Source of the DNA: Straminergon stramineum
Taxonomy: Eukaryota; Streptophyta; Bryopsida; Hypnales; Calliergonaceae
Length of the DNA stretch: 64,000 nucleotides
Direction of reading: 5' to 3'
Assembly: GCA_963920665.1 (NCBI GenBank)
Contig: OY987265.1
Location: forward strand, 31,563,001-31,627,000
The notes beneath the pieces are model-generated. The model saw only the letters and a list, made by a program, of their open reading frames with translations, made no database searches and had not been told where the DNA came from. Of the stretch, positions 24,686 through 35,356 are shown piece by piece. The position numbers and the translations under genes were made by a program. Numbering within the stretch: the first letter of the stretch is position 1; every line of letters starts with the position of its first letter.

Positions 24686-25049
24686 CTTCAAGACTGTTGA
24701 CCAGACTCTTCCAGATTCGTCGCTAACTGCCGATTGATCTAATTCATTCAGTTTCACATTGACGAGGTTTTAGTTTGAGAACCTGTCGTCCATCTGTAGA
24801 TACAAATATCAATTTTGCATTCAAATGTATTTTTCAATGTTGCCAATGTCTTTATGGCATTTCATCGTACATTCATTCCTCTCTTGTAAGCCTGCAAATT
24901 TTTGTTACAAATCTCTACCTCGTCCTTGGTGCAGTCAGGGATGCGTGCTATTTGTACCTAATGAATCCTCTAATCTAATAAATATCAGAGTAGTGGTGAC
25001 ACGCCAAGTTCTGATTTCGTCACTCCTGAGATCATTCTGAGTGCTTGCC

Positions 25050-25312
25050 TGTCGATATGGCCGAGTTGGTCCCAGAGCATCTCCACCCTCTTGCACTGGA
25101 AACATGACCCGGGCAAAGCCGGGAAGCAGCTTTGCGGGCTCAAGTTGGAGACAGCTTGCCTGGGCCAACCTGGCCTCCTTCCATACCCGTTCTCATGTCC
25201 AACTTTTCTCCAAGTCCTGTTCACCTACCACCTCTCCCGGTCTCAAAACTGACCAGCTTCTCACATAGACTGCCTAAAACTTGTACAAGTGTTGTTTTGT
25301 TTTGTTTTTTTA
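25050..25312 (+). mobile_element. Possible tRNA-derived SINE
   Basis: GTCGATATGGCCGAGTTGGT resembles the 5' end of a tRNA and contains an A-box-like TGGCCGAGTTGG. About 40 bases on, a GACCCGGGCAAAGCCGGG stretch sits where a B box (GGTTCGAATCC) would be, but it does not match well. The segment is GC-rich against AT-rich flanks and runs into a T-rich end (TTGTTTTGTTTTGTTTTTTT). No target duplication was found. It is not a functional tRNA gene, because no cloverleaf can be drawn. Confidence 0.35.
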
Positions 25313-25412
25313 AATTAAGAAAAAACCTATGGCCTTGGAGGGCCACAATGAAGACTGATATGACACAACTTTCATGGCACCCTGGCTTGAAAAATTCTTG
25401 GACATTACACAC

Positions 25413-25680
25413 GCAGGACGCTAAATCCTGCAAACGAAGTGGGCTCTGCAGGGGCATTTTGTGTTTTATCCGGGGGTAAAAATAAAAACTGCCCCCTGTT
25501 TTGAGCCGTGTCTAGGGTATGTTCTATACCTCTCCGAACTAATTTGGGGTCTCTGATTGCAAATACGAATTCGGAATTTGCAAAAGAAATAATATGCAAA
25601 AAATAAAAAATTCCTGTGTTTTCCCTATGGTAAATCTGCCCTTGTGGGGCCCACTTTGTTTGCAGGATTTAGCGGCCTCC
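25413..25680 (+). mobile_element. MITE-A copy 2 (268 bp)
   Basis: Terminal inverted repeats of about 40 bases: the left reads GCAGGACGCTAAATCCTGCA and the right, reverse-complemented, GGAGGCCGCTAAATCCTGCA; both continue as AA(C)GAAGTGGGC. The interior holds GGGGGTAAAAATAAAAACTG and GGGGTCTCTGATTGCAAATA. No coding capacity. A closely similar copy lies inverted at 26468. Confidence 0.75.
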
Positions 25681-26300
25681 GTAAGAAACTTGCTTCACCA
25701 ACTTCTCGTCCCAACAACAGAGAGGATGGAACAAAACTCTAAGGTAGAGGTACCTAAAAGTAAAACTTGTTCACAATTTGTAGATCTTGAGGGTAGCCAC
25801 AAAATAAACTGATGTGTGCTTGTTAGGAAATGGTTTAAGAAACCACTCCATAGATGCACTTGCTGTGGACTGTAGACTAACACACAAGTGATCATAGACA
25901 CACCCAGAAGCAACAACTAGTAAGCTTGTTTCACTTGCAAGAGATTGGCCAATGCAAAAACTGCCATCATGACCATGCCAACTTTCTCTAACCCCACCTG
26001 TCTACTTCATGTCCAACTGCATAGGGATTTTGGTCGTTTCTTAGATGTCAGTAAAACAAATCTTGTTACTTTTAGATATGTCTTCCTTATTGAAGGATGG
26101 AACAAGACTATTCTGTGCATTCCAAACCTTGTATAAATTGGACTTTGGGTTGAATCAGGGCTTTTTCTTTTGGTGAAAATTTCGCGAGATCTGTTAGAAA
26201 TTTAGAATCTGACCACTGTGAATCTGGCCTGTGTAGTGAAGCCAATACAGGGGACACTAAGTTAGTCCCCCCCCAAAGCACTAGGTTGAATTGACAAGGT

Positions 26301-26446
26301 TCCTGGGTTGACTGTCCATGCTGACTTTGTTTACTAGGTGGGCTTATTCCTCCACTTGTGTTCGAACTTGGATTCCTGGGTTGACTGCCTATGTTAACTT
26401 TGTTCACTGGATGGACTTATTCCTCTCCTTGTGTTCTAACTTATGA
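26301..26446. repeat. Tandem duplication, 73-base unit, two copies
   Basis: TCCTGGGTTGACTG starts each copy (26301 and 26374). Both contain TTATTCCTC and CTTGTGTTC followed by GAACTT or TAACTT. It lies between MITE-A copies 2 and 3. Confidence 0.7.
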
Positions 26447-26467
26447 TGCCCATGATGTGGACACCAT

Positions 26468-26731
26468 GGAGGACATTAAATCTTGCAAACAAAGTGGGCC
26501 CCATAGGGGCAGATTTACCATGGGGAAAATGCAGGAATTTCTTATTTTTTGCACATTATTTTGCAAACTCCAAATTCATATTTGCAATCAGAGACCCCAA
26601 ATTAGCTTGGAGAGATGTAGAACATACCCTAGACACGGCTCAAACTAGGGGGAAATTTTTATTTTTACCCCCAGATAAAACACAAAATGCCCCTGCGGAG
26701 CCCACTTCGTTTGCAGGATTTAGCGTCCTGC
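26468..26731 (-). mobile_element. MITE-A copy 3, inverted relative to copy 2 (264 bp)
   Basis: Reverse-complement arrangement of the 25413 copy: the left end is GGAGGACATTAAATCTTGCA and the right end, reverse-complemented, GCAGGACGCTAAATCCTGCA. The interior carries CAATCAGAGACCCCAAATTA and TTTTTATTTTTACCCCC. Copies 2 and 3 together make a large inverted repeat separated by about 790 bases. Confidence 0.75.
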
Positions 26732-26739
26732 GTTTCATA

Positions 26740-26890
26740 CTGATATTCTGCATGGCAGGCTTTTATTGTTATAGTGGAGCAAGTTTCATTCTAATATTTG
26801 GCATGGCAGGCTTTTGCGGTTATGGTGAAGGAAAATTCGTGCTGATATTTGGCATGGCAGGCTTTTACTGCGGTTACTGGATTTGCACTG
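26740..26890. repeat. 51-base minisatellite, three copies
   Basis: CTGATATTTGGCATGGCAGG recurs at 26740, 26791 and 26842 with small changes, exactly 51 bases apart. The unit length is a multiple of three, so an open frame shows a 17-residue repeat (LIFGMAGFY), but nothing else supports coding. Confidence 0.75.
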
Positions 26891-26950
26891 GCAAACTATA
26901 AAGACATATTGCTCAGTTGTATTTCTTGATTACATTACCACAGGACTTAA

Positions 26951-27410
26951 GGTAAAACAGCCCATTACGGACCAAATGGGGGGTTTGCCTTCTTGTCATT
27001 TCTGAAATTTTCTACTTTTTTTTCCAGAGAAAGTCAAGTGATAGAAATGACGAGAGCATTTGAAATTATTTTTTTTTTGACAAAGTGTGAATTTGTTATG
27101 AATTTTTTAAGTGTTCATCCCATCACAGCTTGAAGACTACCCCAAAACCAACAAAAACTGATCCATAACACTCATCTTACTTACCTATTACAGTCACAAT
27201 ATTTTCTAACACAGAAGACCTGAAAAAGGCACTTCTTGCAATGAACTAACACTAAAAAACTGAAAGTTCCCATTGCAGTCACTAATTACTCCATTCCAGT
27301 TAGCTAAGACATTGAATGTGGCCCAAATCTCAAAAATTAAAAGAAAACTGTAATGGGCTCATTCGTAGAGTTCCGTAATGGGCAAAAGTTCCGTAATGGG
27401 TTGTTTTACC
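26951..27410 (+). mobile_element. MITE-B copy 2 (460 bp) at a TTAA site
   Basis: The termini are inverted: GGTAAAACAGCCCATTACGG on the left, and TAATGGGTTGTTTTACC on the right. TTAA lies directly outside both ends (26947-26950 and 27411-27414). The interior is shared with the copies at 27415 and 61461 (GAAAGTCAAGTGATAGAAAT, ATCTCAAAAA). No coding capacity. Confidence 0.75.
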
Positions 27411-27414
27411 TTAA

Positions 27415-27906
27415 GGTAAAACAGCCCATTGTGGTCAGAATTAGGAGTTTGTACTCATGCCATTGCTGAAATTTTTTCATTTTTTCCCCACTTAAAGACA
27501 GATGTGAGAAACAATGAGAGCATTTGAAATGATATTTTTTTGACAAAGTATGAATTTGCTATGAATTTTGGAAGTGTTTAGTCCATCATGGCCCAAAAGA
27601 GTCTGTAGACTACCCCAGAACCAACAAAATCTGTATCCATCATGCTCATCTTACACACCTAAAGCAGTCCCAATAATTTCTAATGTGAAAGGCCTAAAAA
27701 AGTCACTTCCTACAATGAAATTACACTAAAAAGTTAGAAGTTCTTAATGCAATCACTAATCATTTCATTATTGTCAAGTAAGACATTGATTGTGGTCCAA
27801 ATCTCATTTAGTAATAAAATCCATGATGGGGTCTAAAAAACCCATAATGGGGTCATTCCATAGGTGTCTACTATAGGGTCTTTTGACCATAATGGGTTGT
27901 TTTACC
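27415..27906 (+). mobile_element. MITE-B copy 3 (492 bp), in tandem with copy 2
   Basis: Begins GGTAAAACAGCCCATTGTGG immediately after the TTAA that ends copy 2 and finishes ATAATGGGTTGTTTTACC before TTAC (27907-27910). The two copies are in the same orientation and share one TTAA, so one appears to have inserted at the flanking site of the other, or the pair arose by unequal exchange. Confidence 0.7.
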
Positions 27907-28219
27907 TTACAGCAGCATGAGGACTTGAGGAGAAGTGTTGGGGATGAGATGGTTGGTGCTCCCATAGAAATATATGCTTTTTATTCATCCTCACACAATT
28001 TTATTTTGGTAATTAAGGGCTATTCTTACTTGGTTGTAGATAGGATCATGTACTTTGTTTTAAGCCTAGTCAAAAGTTAATTTCAACTTTAGTTCACACT
28101 GAATGTAGACTTGGAGGAGATTTTGTGTCATTAGCTACTAATTAGTGGAGTGTGTGTTCCCATTTTTGGGGCTTACTGGAAGTTAATGGAACGTACCCCC
28201 CACCACCCAAGTTGATAAG

Positions 28220-28606
28220 CATTAGGAAAAGTTTGAGCTCAAAAGAAGGTCATTTAAGGGCTGGTTTCCCAAACTGTGAACCTCTGACTGTTGGCCAGAA
28301 TATTAAATACTTAAAAAAATTTCATTTAAAAAAAAAATATTAATATAATAAAAAATAATAAAGAAGAAGAAGAAAATTTCAGTAAAAAATAATAAAATAA
28401 TCACAATTTGATATGGCACTAGTAGTGCCACATCATGTATCTGACAATTTTTTTATTTTAGTAATTTCGGGTTTATTTTAATAAAAGAAAAAAATTTGTA
28501 AAAAAATTCTTTTTCATATTTTTTAAAATTGTCCTTGTAGGCCCTACACACCCTTCAAGCCCTACAATTCATTTAATTTAAAATTTTTAAAAGATTTAAT
28601 AAAAAA

Positions 28607-28651
<45 letters not shown>

Positions 28652-28722
28652 GTGTATCTGGCCAATGTTCCTCCCTTTTCGGGAACTAATGGCCTTCTTT
28701 TGAGCTCAAACTTTTCCTAATG
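28220..28722. mobile_element. MITE-C, 503 bp with 35-base terminal inverted repeats
   Basis: The left arm 28220-28254 (CATTAGGAAAAGTTTGAGCT, then CAAAAGAAGGTCATT) and the right arm 28688-28722 are reverse complements with one mismatch. The interior is very AT-rich and contains an ATT microsatellite. No coding capacity; no target duplication could be fixed. Confidence 0.65.
28608..28651. repeat. (TTA)n microsatellite
   Basis: Uninterrupted trinucleotide run of about 14 units inside MITE-C. Confidence 0.9.
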
Positions 28723-29609
28723 AGGGCTTTAAAAGGTCTCAAATCTAATTTTTTTAAAGATTTCTAGCTTTTAGTTAACCACTACTTTTGAAGTGGTGGG
28801 CTTCAAACACCACCTCATTAAATGGCCTTATTTATTGTCATTAGAAACTTGCCACATTATGTGCCACCTAGATTCGACATTTACCAACATTCGTAGGTAG
28901 GAATGTATTTCCATTTATTAGTCCTTTACAACTCAAATACCACTTTCCAAAGACCAAGTAAGAACATACCTTAAGCCATTCAAAAACAAGCAATAGCAAA
29001 TACAACATTTGAATGCAAGTTACGTGTTGTGGTCAATACAATGACGTGAAAAAGATCAACAACCTGGACCTATAAAGGGCAAAGTGGAGAAAGTGGAACA
29101 GAGGCTGAAGTGAAAAATGAAGTCACTACAAGAATCCTCTAACGAGAATCTAGATAACACAAGAAGATGAGTACACCCAAGATGATAGAAAGAAGATTGT
29201 ATTTTTCAATGTGGTCTGGGTGATAGGGCTCATTTGTAGGTTCCGAGTGGGGTATTCAAACTTGCCCATGCCCATCAAAAACCAAACTAGATCCCTTCCC
29301 AATGAAAGAGTGGAGATGCTCTAAAGAACCAATTTTAGATACAAGTAGATATTTTTTTACTTTCACAATCCAATATAAATGCTAGATATCATTGAGATCA
29401 ATTTTCATAAATGTTATATGTTAAAAACACGATATATACTACAATATTGTCTATGTCCACCCCCTAAGACTTAACCCCATTTAGATGTTTTGAGAAATGA
29501 CATACAAGAATAAGACAACACATATTCTAAAGGACACTATTGTACAATCACCACTTGGTAATTCTAAAACAGATCTCTTTGAGAAGGGATTTTTGCACAA
29601 TGAGTACTT
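28723..29609. other. Intergenic DNA, nothing recognised
   Basis: Moderately AT-rich stretch between MITE-C and the CACTA element E1, without recognisable coding sequence. The last three bases (CTT, 29607-29609) are the left target-site duplication of E1. Confidence 0.5.
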
Positions 29610-30000
29610 CACAAGAAGAAATTACGTTTTTTTTGGTGTCAGGCCTTGACATGCTCCTGTCTAAGGCCTGGACATTTCATGTCCAACTTGGTGTCTACAT
29701 GTCTTCTTGTACATCTCTACATCTACTAGAGGTTGAAGTGGATGTTGGAGATGAAAAAAGTGAAATTCACGTGAAAAAACACGGTGGTGTTGCTATTTAC
29801 ATCCACTTTGACATTGAGATGGTGCCTAACATCATCATGTTTAAATGGTTGTCTGAAAAAACAATATTTGACACGTCAGCAGTGGGGACCCACTTTGACC
29901 ATGGGTAATTTTCATTTACATTATTATATTTTAAAATAACAACGCTGCCCACTTGAAAAAAAGAGTTGGGTAGGATTTTTTGGGCAGGGTATGTTAAAAA

Positions 30001-30085
30001 GTGATGATGTGGCAGATGATGTGGTCCAAAGCTGACGTGGCAAACAATATGCTGACTTGGCAGACACTGCCATGTCAACAATTTC
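30001..30085. promoter_or_regulatory. Subterminal motif cluster of E1 (left)
   Basis: Contains GATGATGTGGCA, GCTGACGTGGCA, GCTGACTTGGCA and the inverted TGCCATGTCA, counterparts of the TGACGTGGCA cluster in E2. Such subterminal repeats are where TnpA-type proteins bind in En/Spm. Several C-to-T differences from E2 are visible. Confidence 0.45.
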
Positions 30086-31182
30086 TTAGTTTAACCATTT
30101 TGATGGCCTTCTCTGGAATGCCATGAGCAACTTCAAGACGTCCCAAAAAACATCCACGTAGACGTTTAATGTTGTAAATGATGTCTCAGAGGACCTATTG
30201 GCGTTGAGGGTGATCTTCCTATTAATATTCGGTTGTTTACATTGAGGCGCATGAGACAAGAGGATGTTGATGATGAGATTAGGATAAGGCAATACAGATA
30301 TTTCCTAAGACATTCAATGGGGCATGGTAGTCTTCATTGTCTTGCACATGTGCACTTCAACATAAGGTATGTTTGTTTGAGATGACGTGCATTGAATTCA
30401 CAAGAATTTAGCTTATGCAATGTCTAAAGTATGAAACTTTACTATGATGTTTAGGGTGTTCACCATGGAAGATGATTTCCAACTATAAATGTCCATAGGG
30501 GAAGGTTCATGAGTGCTCTTAATAGTTTGATACAAAAGTTATAAGAACAAGTGGCATGGAGGAGCATGATGATGTGGGAAACTACAAAGACGTGCATTGC
30601 GTAGAGGGTTCACATGAGGCACCTTCGATGCAAATTGGCAATGTCATATGAATGTTTTGGGAGCATTGAAACATGCACTAAAACATGCACTAAGACATAC
30701 ATATTGTCTACAGTATTCTCATGATGTTTGCACAGACGGCTATGTGTTAGGTGACCCTGTAGAAAAAAATTTGTAGGCCCTTAAAGCCCACTTAGGAAAA
30801 AAATGGAGACATGTTCTGCACCCAATTAAAAAAAAATATGAAAACATGTGTAGGCCTCATAACTTCAATAACCCCAAAAGGAGGAACATCCATCCCACTA
30901 AAGAAAACAAACGTGAGCACATCTGTAGTATTCCAAATCCGTCTTAGGAAATAACAAAAGAAGATAAAAGGGTCCAAATTCACAGGTCCACATGCACTAA
31001 TTATGTCCACATTCAAAAACAAATGTCTAAAATGACAAAGAATGGACCAAAAATGTCCGAACTAACACATCTTAATTGATTGAAAGTGTCCAAATTGACA
31101 ATGTTCATTTGAACTAAAAATATGGAAACATGTGTAGCATTTGAAATCTCTCTACTATTTTCAAGTAATCTCATGAAAGAAC

Positions 31183-31440
31183 TTTGCAAGCCTCCAAGCC
31201 TCCTATTAAAAACTAAAATGTGCAAACATGTGTAGGCCTCCAAGCATCCTCATAAAATCAAAAAAAATGTGCAAACATGGGTAGGCCTCCAAGCATTCTA
31301 TTTGAAATTAAAATATGCAAACATGTGTAGGCCTCCAAGCATCCTATTTAAAACTAAAATATGAAAACATGGGTAGGCCTCCAAGCATCTTCATAAAATA
31401 AAATAAAATAAAATATGGAAACATAGGTAGGCCTCCAAGA
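31183..31440. repeat. 49-base minisatellite of E1, about five copies
   Basis: AGGCCTCCAAGCATCCTC recurs at 31234, 31283, 31329, 31375 and 31429, each preceded by a GCAAACATGTGT-like phrase. E2 carries the same array with more copies at 47400-47740. Confidence 0.8.
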
Positions 31441-31965
31441 TTTTGAAATTATATTATATTATTGTTGTTGTCATCTATTTTGATAGAAATGGTTTAAAAA
31501 GGCGTGCCACCTAGGACTCTTAGATGTCTTAGAAGACATTGGAATGGACATTATAATGTTCTATTGTGACTACGGAACCCTAAAAAAGTGGCCGCCGACT
31601 TTTGCCTGTCACGTGGAACCCTAAAAAAGTGGACGCCTGCTTTTGCCTGTCATGTGGAACCCTAAGGCATCTTCTTGCAGAGTGTTCAAAAATTTAGCTT
31701 TGGAATTGAGAGCAATCTTTTGTGTGCAACATCACACTTCACTTAGGTGCGCATAGTTGTCTTCTGTTTCCAAGTGGAGAAGGAGCTTTAACAAAAGGAG
31801 ATCATAATCTTGATAGGGATAGTGCAAGTCTCAACATTTTCAAGAACTTTTTGGAGGGGGTTGTGGCCACATCACTCACCTCAACAATGGAGGCAGCCGA
31901 GGCACCCACTACATCCACCCAAAACCTCTGTAGAAGTAGCTGCCTACATAATCTAAGTGAGTTTT

Positions 31966-32895
31966 AGGGTGACGACGCTTGTGTGATGCTACAAATTCAG
32001 TCGTTTGATGCTTGGTACGAGGTCTCAGTCTTAGTGCAGCCATCTCAATGTTGTCTTGGACCTTGTTTTCGACATTGAGTCAAGGCAGTCCGATTCCATT
32101 ACAACGTCTTCTTATTTCTATGTCGAGGCTTAGGGGGGGATGTACTGTCATTTTTTAGATTTCTTACGTAATTAGTTAGGATTGAAGGGGGGGGATAATC
32201 TCAGTGAACTTGTTGCCTTGATCATGTTGCCTTCATCCTCAACCCTTGTCCTCAAGGAGCCTTTGTCGAGCTTTAATCAGGGTTGTCGTTAGTTTTAGGG
32301 TGAGAATGCTTGTGTGATGCCACAAATCCGTTCATTTGATGCTTGGTACGAGGTCTTAGTCTTGGTGCGGACATGTCAATGTGGATGCAGACATTGTTTT
32401 GGACATTGAAGCAAACAATCTGATTCCTATTGTTAACTACAGATTCTCACCCCTCTGTAGGTTTAGGGTTTTAATAGGTTAGGAAACGTAGTTTATGTTC
32501 ATGAACATTGAGGCCCCCATTGGAAGCCCCCCTGATGTTTTAAATTCTTTGTGTTGACATGGATTGGTTGTGCCCCCCAAGGTGTTGGTGCTTGGGCTTG
32601 GGCTTACATTTTTATTGATTATTTTGGTGAGATTGCATGTTGATGTTGATGTAAATCTGTCGTTGTGGACGTCTAAGATGTCTAAATGTCATGGTGAAAT
32701 TCCAAGACCATAGGACCGTGCTGTTGCAGTCATATGGTGTTCAAATCGGTAATTGTGAGACTTGTGTTGTCATAATCAATGATCAAGGCCTTGTGGGTGT
32801 TGAATCTCAGTTTCTGCCTACAGCAATAGCTATGTTGCTTGAGTCACATCCTTTTGGAAATCCCTGTACTTAGACGCCCTTTTTGATATCTTAAA
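31966..32895. other. Segment private to E1 (absent from E2), possible captured sequence
   Basis: E1 and E2 diverge after CTAAGTGAGTT (31965) and rejoin at GATATCTT.AA.TATATGAAGG (about 32888). The E1 segment contains its own duplication, 31966-32109 and 32293-32432 (TTGATGCTTGGTACGAGGTC in both). An open frame at 32691-32873 (60 codons, with VIINDQGLVGVESQFL) looks like coding sequence but belongs to no family known to me. The matching place in E2 is occupied by the gap and the 265-base array, so part of the difference may be hidden by the gap. Confidence 0.45.
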
Positions 32896-32904
32896 ATATA
32901 TGAA

Positions 32905-33784
32905 GGTCAGAGATTGGAGGTTGTCTTGCTGAGATGAATAACTTGATCCGTTTGCTTGTGCAATCCTTTGGCCCTGACAGTGTACAACATTAGATTCTTG
33001 CATGAATGCATGCAGGCTTGGCACTCTTGCAAGGCAACAACTACACCGATATTCCTCAAGTCTTTCACGGTCACAACACTGCTACAAGTGACGTTGATGG
33101 AGATGGAACCAATGCTGTGCAGGCTAGTGAAGTTGGTACAAAAGTTGGCGTGGATGCAGATGAAGAAGTAGACCTTGAGGTTGACTACTTGATGGACCAT
33201 CCCCCGGACAACGCAGGAGACATTGATCCTGAACAGATTCAGATTGATGTTGCTGCGGGTACTACGCCCGGCATTGACAGAGTGGCCCTTAACCCCCCTA
33301 CAATGCTTGTTGATAACGCGGTGAGCGCTCTCGTGGACGTCCCTATGGATCCATATTCCATAGTGGCTTAGCCTGCATCCGTCGAGGGAGAGGGTACTCC
33401 TATTGCCTTGGCAGGGCAATCCAACCCTCGAGAGGTATTTTTCATGTTGGACGGGATAAGAACATAGATGGAAGCTAGACATTGGTGTGTTGTTTTAGAC
33501 ATTGTATTGGACATTTTGTATCTCTCTCTTATTATAGTGTTTTATCATTTAGCTCTAATAGTATGTATGGTAGTATTATGTGCAATCAAGTTGCAAATCT
33601 TCCATCTACGAGATCGTCGTCTCGTGTCAATGGAGTGACAAGGACCTTGAAGCCAACACCAAAGCCAACACAAGTGGTCACCACTGTGAAGGCTACGAAG
33701 GAAACCATGCAGCAAGTGCCCAAATCCAATCCCCCTATAGGAGGGGGGCAACCCAAAAAAGGAGAAGCATCACGGAAAAAATGA
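32905..33784 (+). pseudogene. Remnant of the TnpA-like gene in E1
   Basis: Corresponds to the 3' part of the E2 gene at 52405-53279. Shared peptides are GLALLQGN, VDYLMDHPPDNAGDIDPEQ, GVALNPP (RVALNPP here), PKPTQVVTTVKATK and NPPIGGGQPKKGEAS. The 5' exons are removed by a deletion whose joint is at TCA (32907-32909). The reading frame around 32900-33005 is also broken, and the TAG at 33369-33371 lies where E2 also has TAG. Not functional. Confidence 0.7.
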
Positions 33785-35356
33785 CCATTGAGGTGTGTTT
33801 TGATTCTCTCAAAAGCATGGATATGTGGTTGGTAGGCCTTCAGTTGTTTGTTTGTCCATTGTCACTAATGTCCAGCGTTTGTTTGCAGGACTCCTCCTAT
33901 CCATGGAGACCTTGCCTTCAACGCTTAGATGTTTGCTTAGACATAGAGGACGCTTCACACAACATTGTGAGAACTTCTTGGTGGCACTATTTCATGATTA
34001 TCTAAACGGGTTTAGTGTCTATCATATTTTTTGTGGGGCATGTTGTGCTATATTCCCTTTTACAAAAGCTTTGTTCTCCTCATGGAGATTTGTTTTCCTT
34101 GCAACACTTTACTAGTATATGAATATGATATTTTTTGTTTGCCTAAAGGTTCCTCCATTCAATAGTGCATGTATTTCAAGTATTGTGATTGTGCTAAGCT
34201 CTCTTGCTATGCAATGTCATTCACTGGTATAGTGTAAAACCAACTTTGGTAAATATGTGCCATGCTAGAGTGTTGTTTAGGTCTCTTCAAATGTGGGCAC
34301 AATGTCTAATGTTCAATGTCCTCACGATCATTGCAATGTTGCACCGCATTGTTTTGATGTCTCAATGTTTGTCTACAAGCGCACATAGGAATGCACCATG
34401 TGGTTAGGTAGGACTTAATCCTAGACCCCTTCAATTCAGTGTCAATGTCCGTGAAGTCTACAACATGTCTTCATTCACGTCTCACAGTGCACATTGCTAT
34501 CACATCTAAGCTTGCCCTAAATGTGGAAGCATCAAAAGCTATGCATGCATGTCATTAAACCTAGCCCTATACACGTCCTAAACATTGTCTACACAGACTT
34601 GTGCTTCTCAATTGCTTAACTAGTTAGTGTCATTTCAGACATCCCATGCTCAAAACCTATCCTCAAGCACGTTGGTATGAAGCATGCACATGTTGTCTAA
34701 AATGATTTGTTACTTGTAAAAATGTTGTACATGTGAATGTTGACATCCAACGTGCCACACATCTAGTAGAAAATTGCATGAACATGTCCTTAACCATGTC
34801 GAATGCCCCATTGTCAAAGCCTCAGACAACACAAATGGCATTAGAATCATAGTGCTTATCAGTAGTGCATGTTCTGCATAAACATTGTCTTTAACATAGT
34901 TGTGTCTAGGACAACATTGTGTTAGACTTTGTGATGTCTGAAAAGACATCTTTCATACGTATGTAGAAAGCTCCAGAAGAAGCTTCTCCACGCACCAAAA
35001 TTGTCCATGTCAGCATTTGAAGATGCCACGTCACCTAATGCTGACTCCCCGGTCAATGTATACATCAGATGCCACATTACCAAAATTGGATGGATGAGAA
35101 AATTGCCAACCTGGCTGCCCGTGCTCACGTGGCACCAAATTTGTAGCCACATGGCAAAGTTCTGGCCCCCGTTGACTAGTGTTTTTTTGGATGTCCGGTA
35201 CTTAGCATGCCGCTGTCCAGGCTGATTTTTGGATGTCCGACCCCTATTTTTGCCAACGCGATGTGATTAGACACCTACGTCGACATGCCTATTGTCTAAT
35301 CTGACGTCTAAGTGTCCAAATTTCGCAGTTGGGCGACTGCGTGTTTTCTTCTAGTG

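Larger units (their letters stand above)
29610..35356. mobile_element. E1: internally deleted CACTA (En/Spm) element, 5747 bp, target duplication CTT
   Basis: The left end is CACAAGAAGAAATTACG and the right end, reverse-complemented, CACTAGAAGAAAACACG. CTT flanks both sides (29607-29609, 35357-35359). It is collinear with E2 at both ends: 29610-30757 with 40020-41171, 30758-31965 with 46955-48255, 32905-35356 with 52405-54847. It lacks the transposase gene and the first part of the TnpA-like gene of E2, and has a private segment at about 31966-32895. It therefore cannot transpose by itself and would depend on an autonomous relative. Confidence 0.85.

Noticed and set aside
25050..25130. Functional tRNA-Ser gene
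   Set aside because: Only the 5' end and A box look tRNA-like; acceptor pairing, anticodon arm and B box are missing.
29124..29137. CACTACAAGAATCC, resembling a classical CACTA left end
   Set aside because: No matching right terminus with a 3-base duplication was found; treated as chance.
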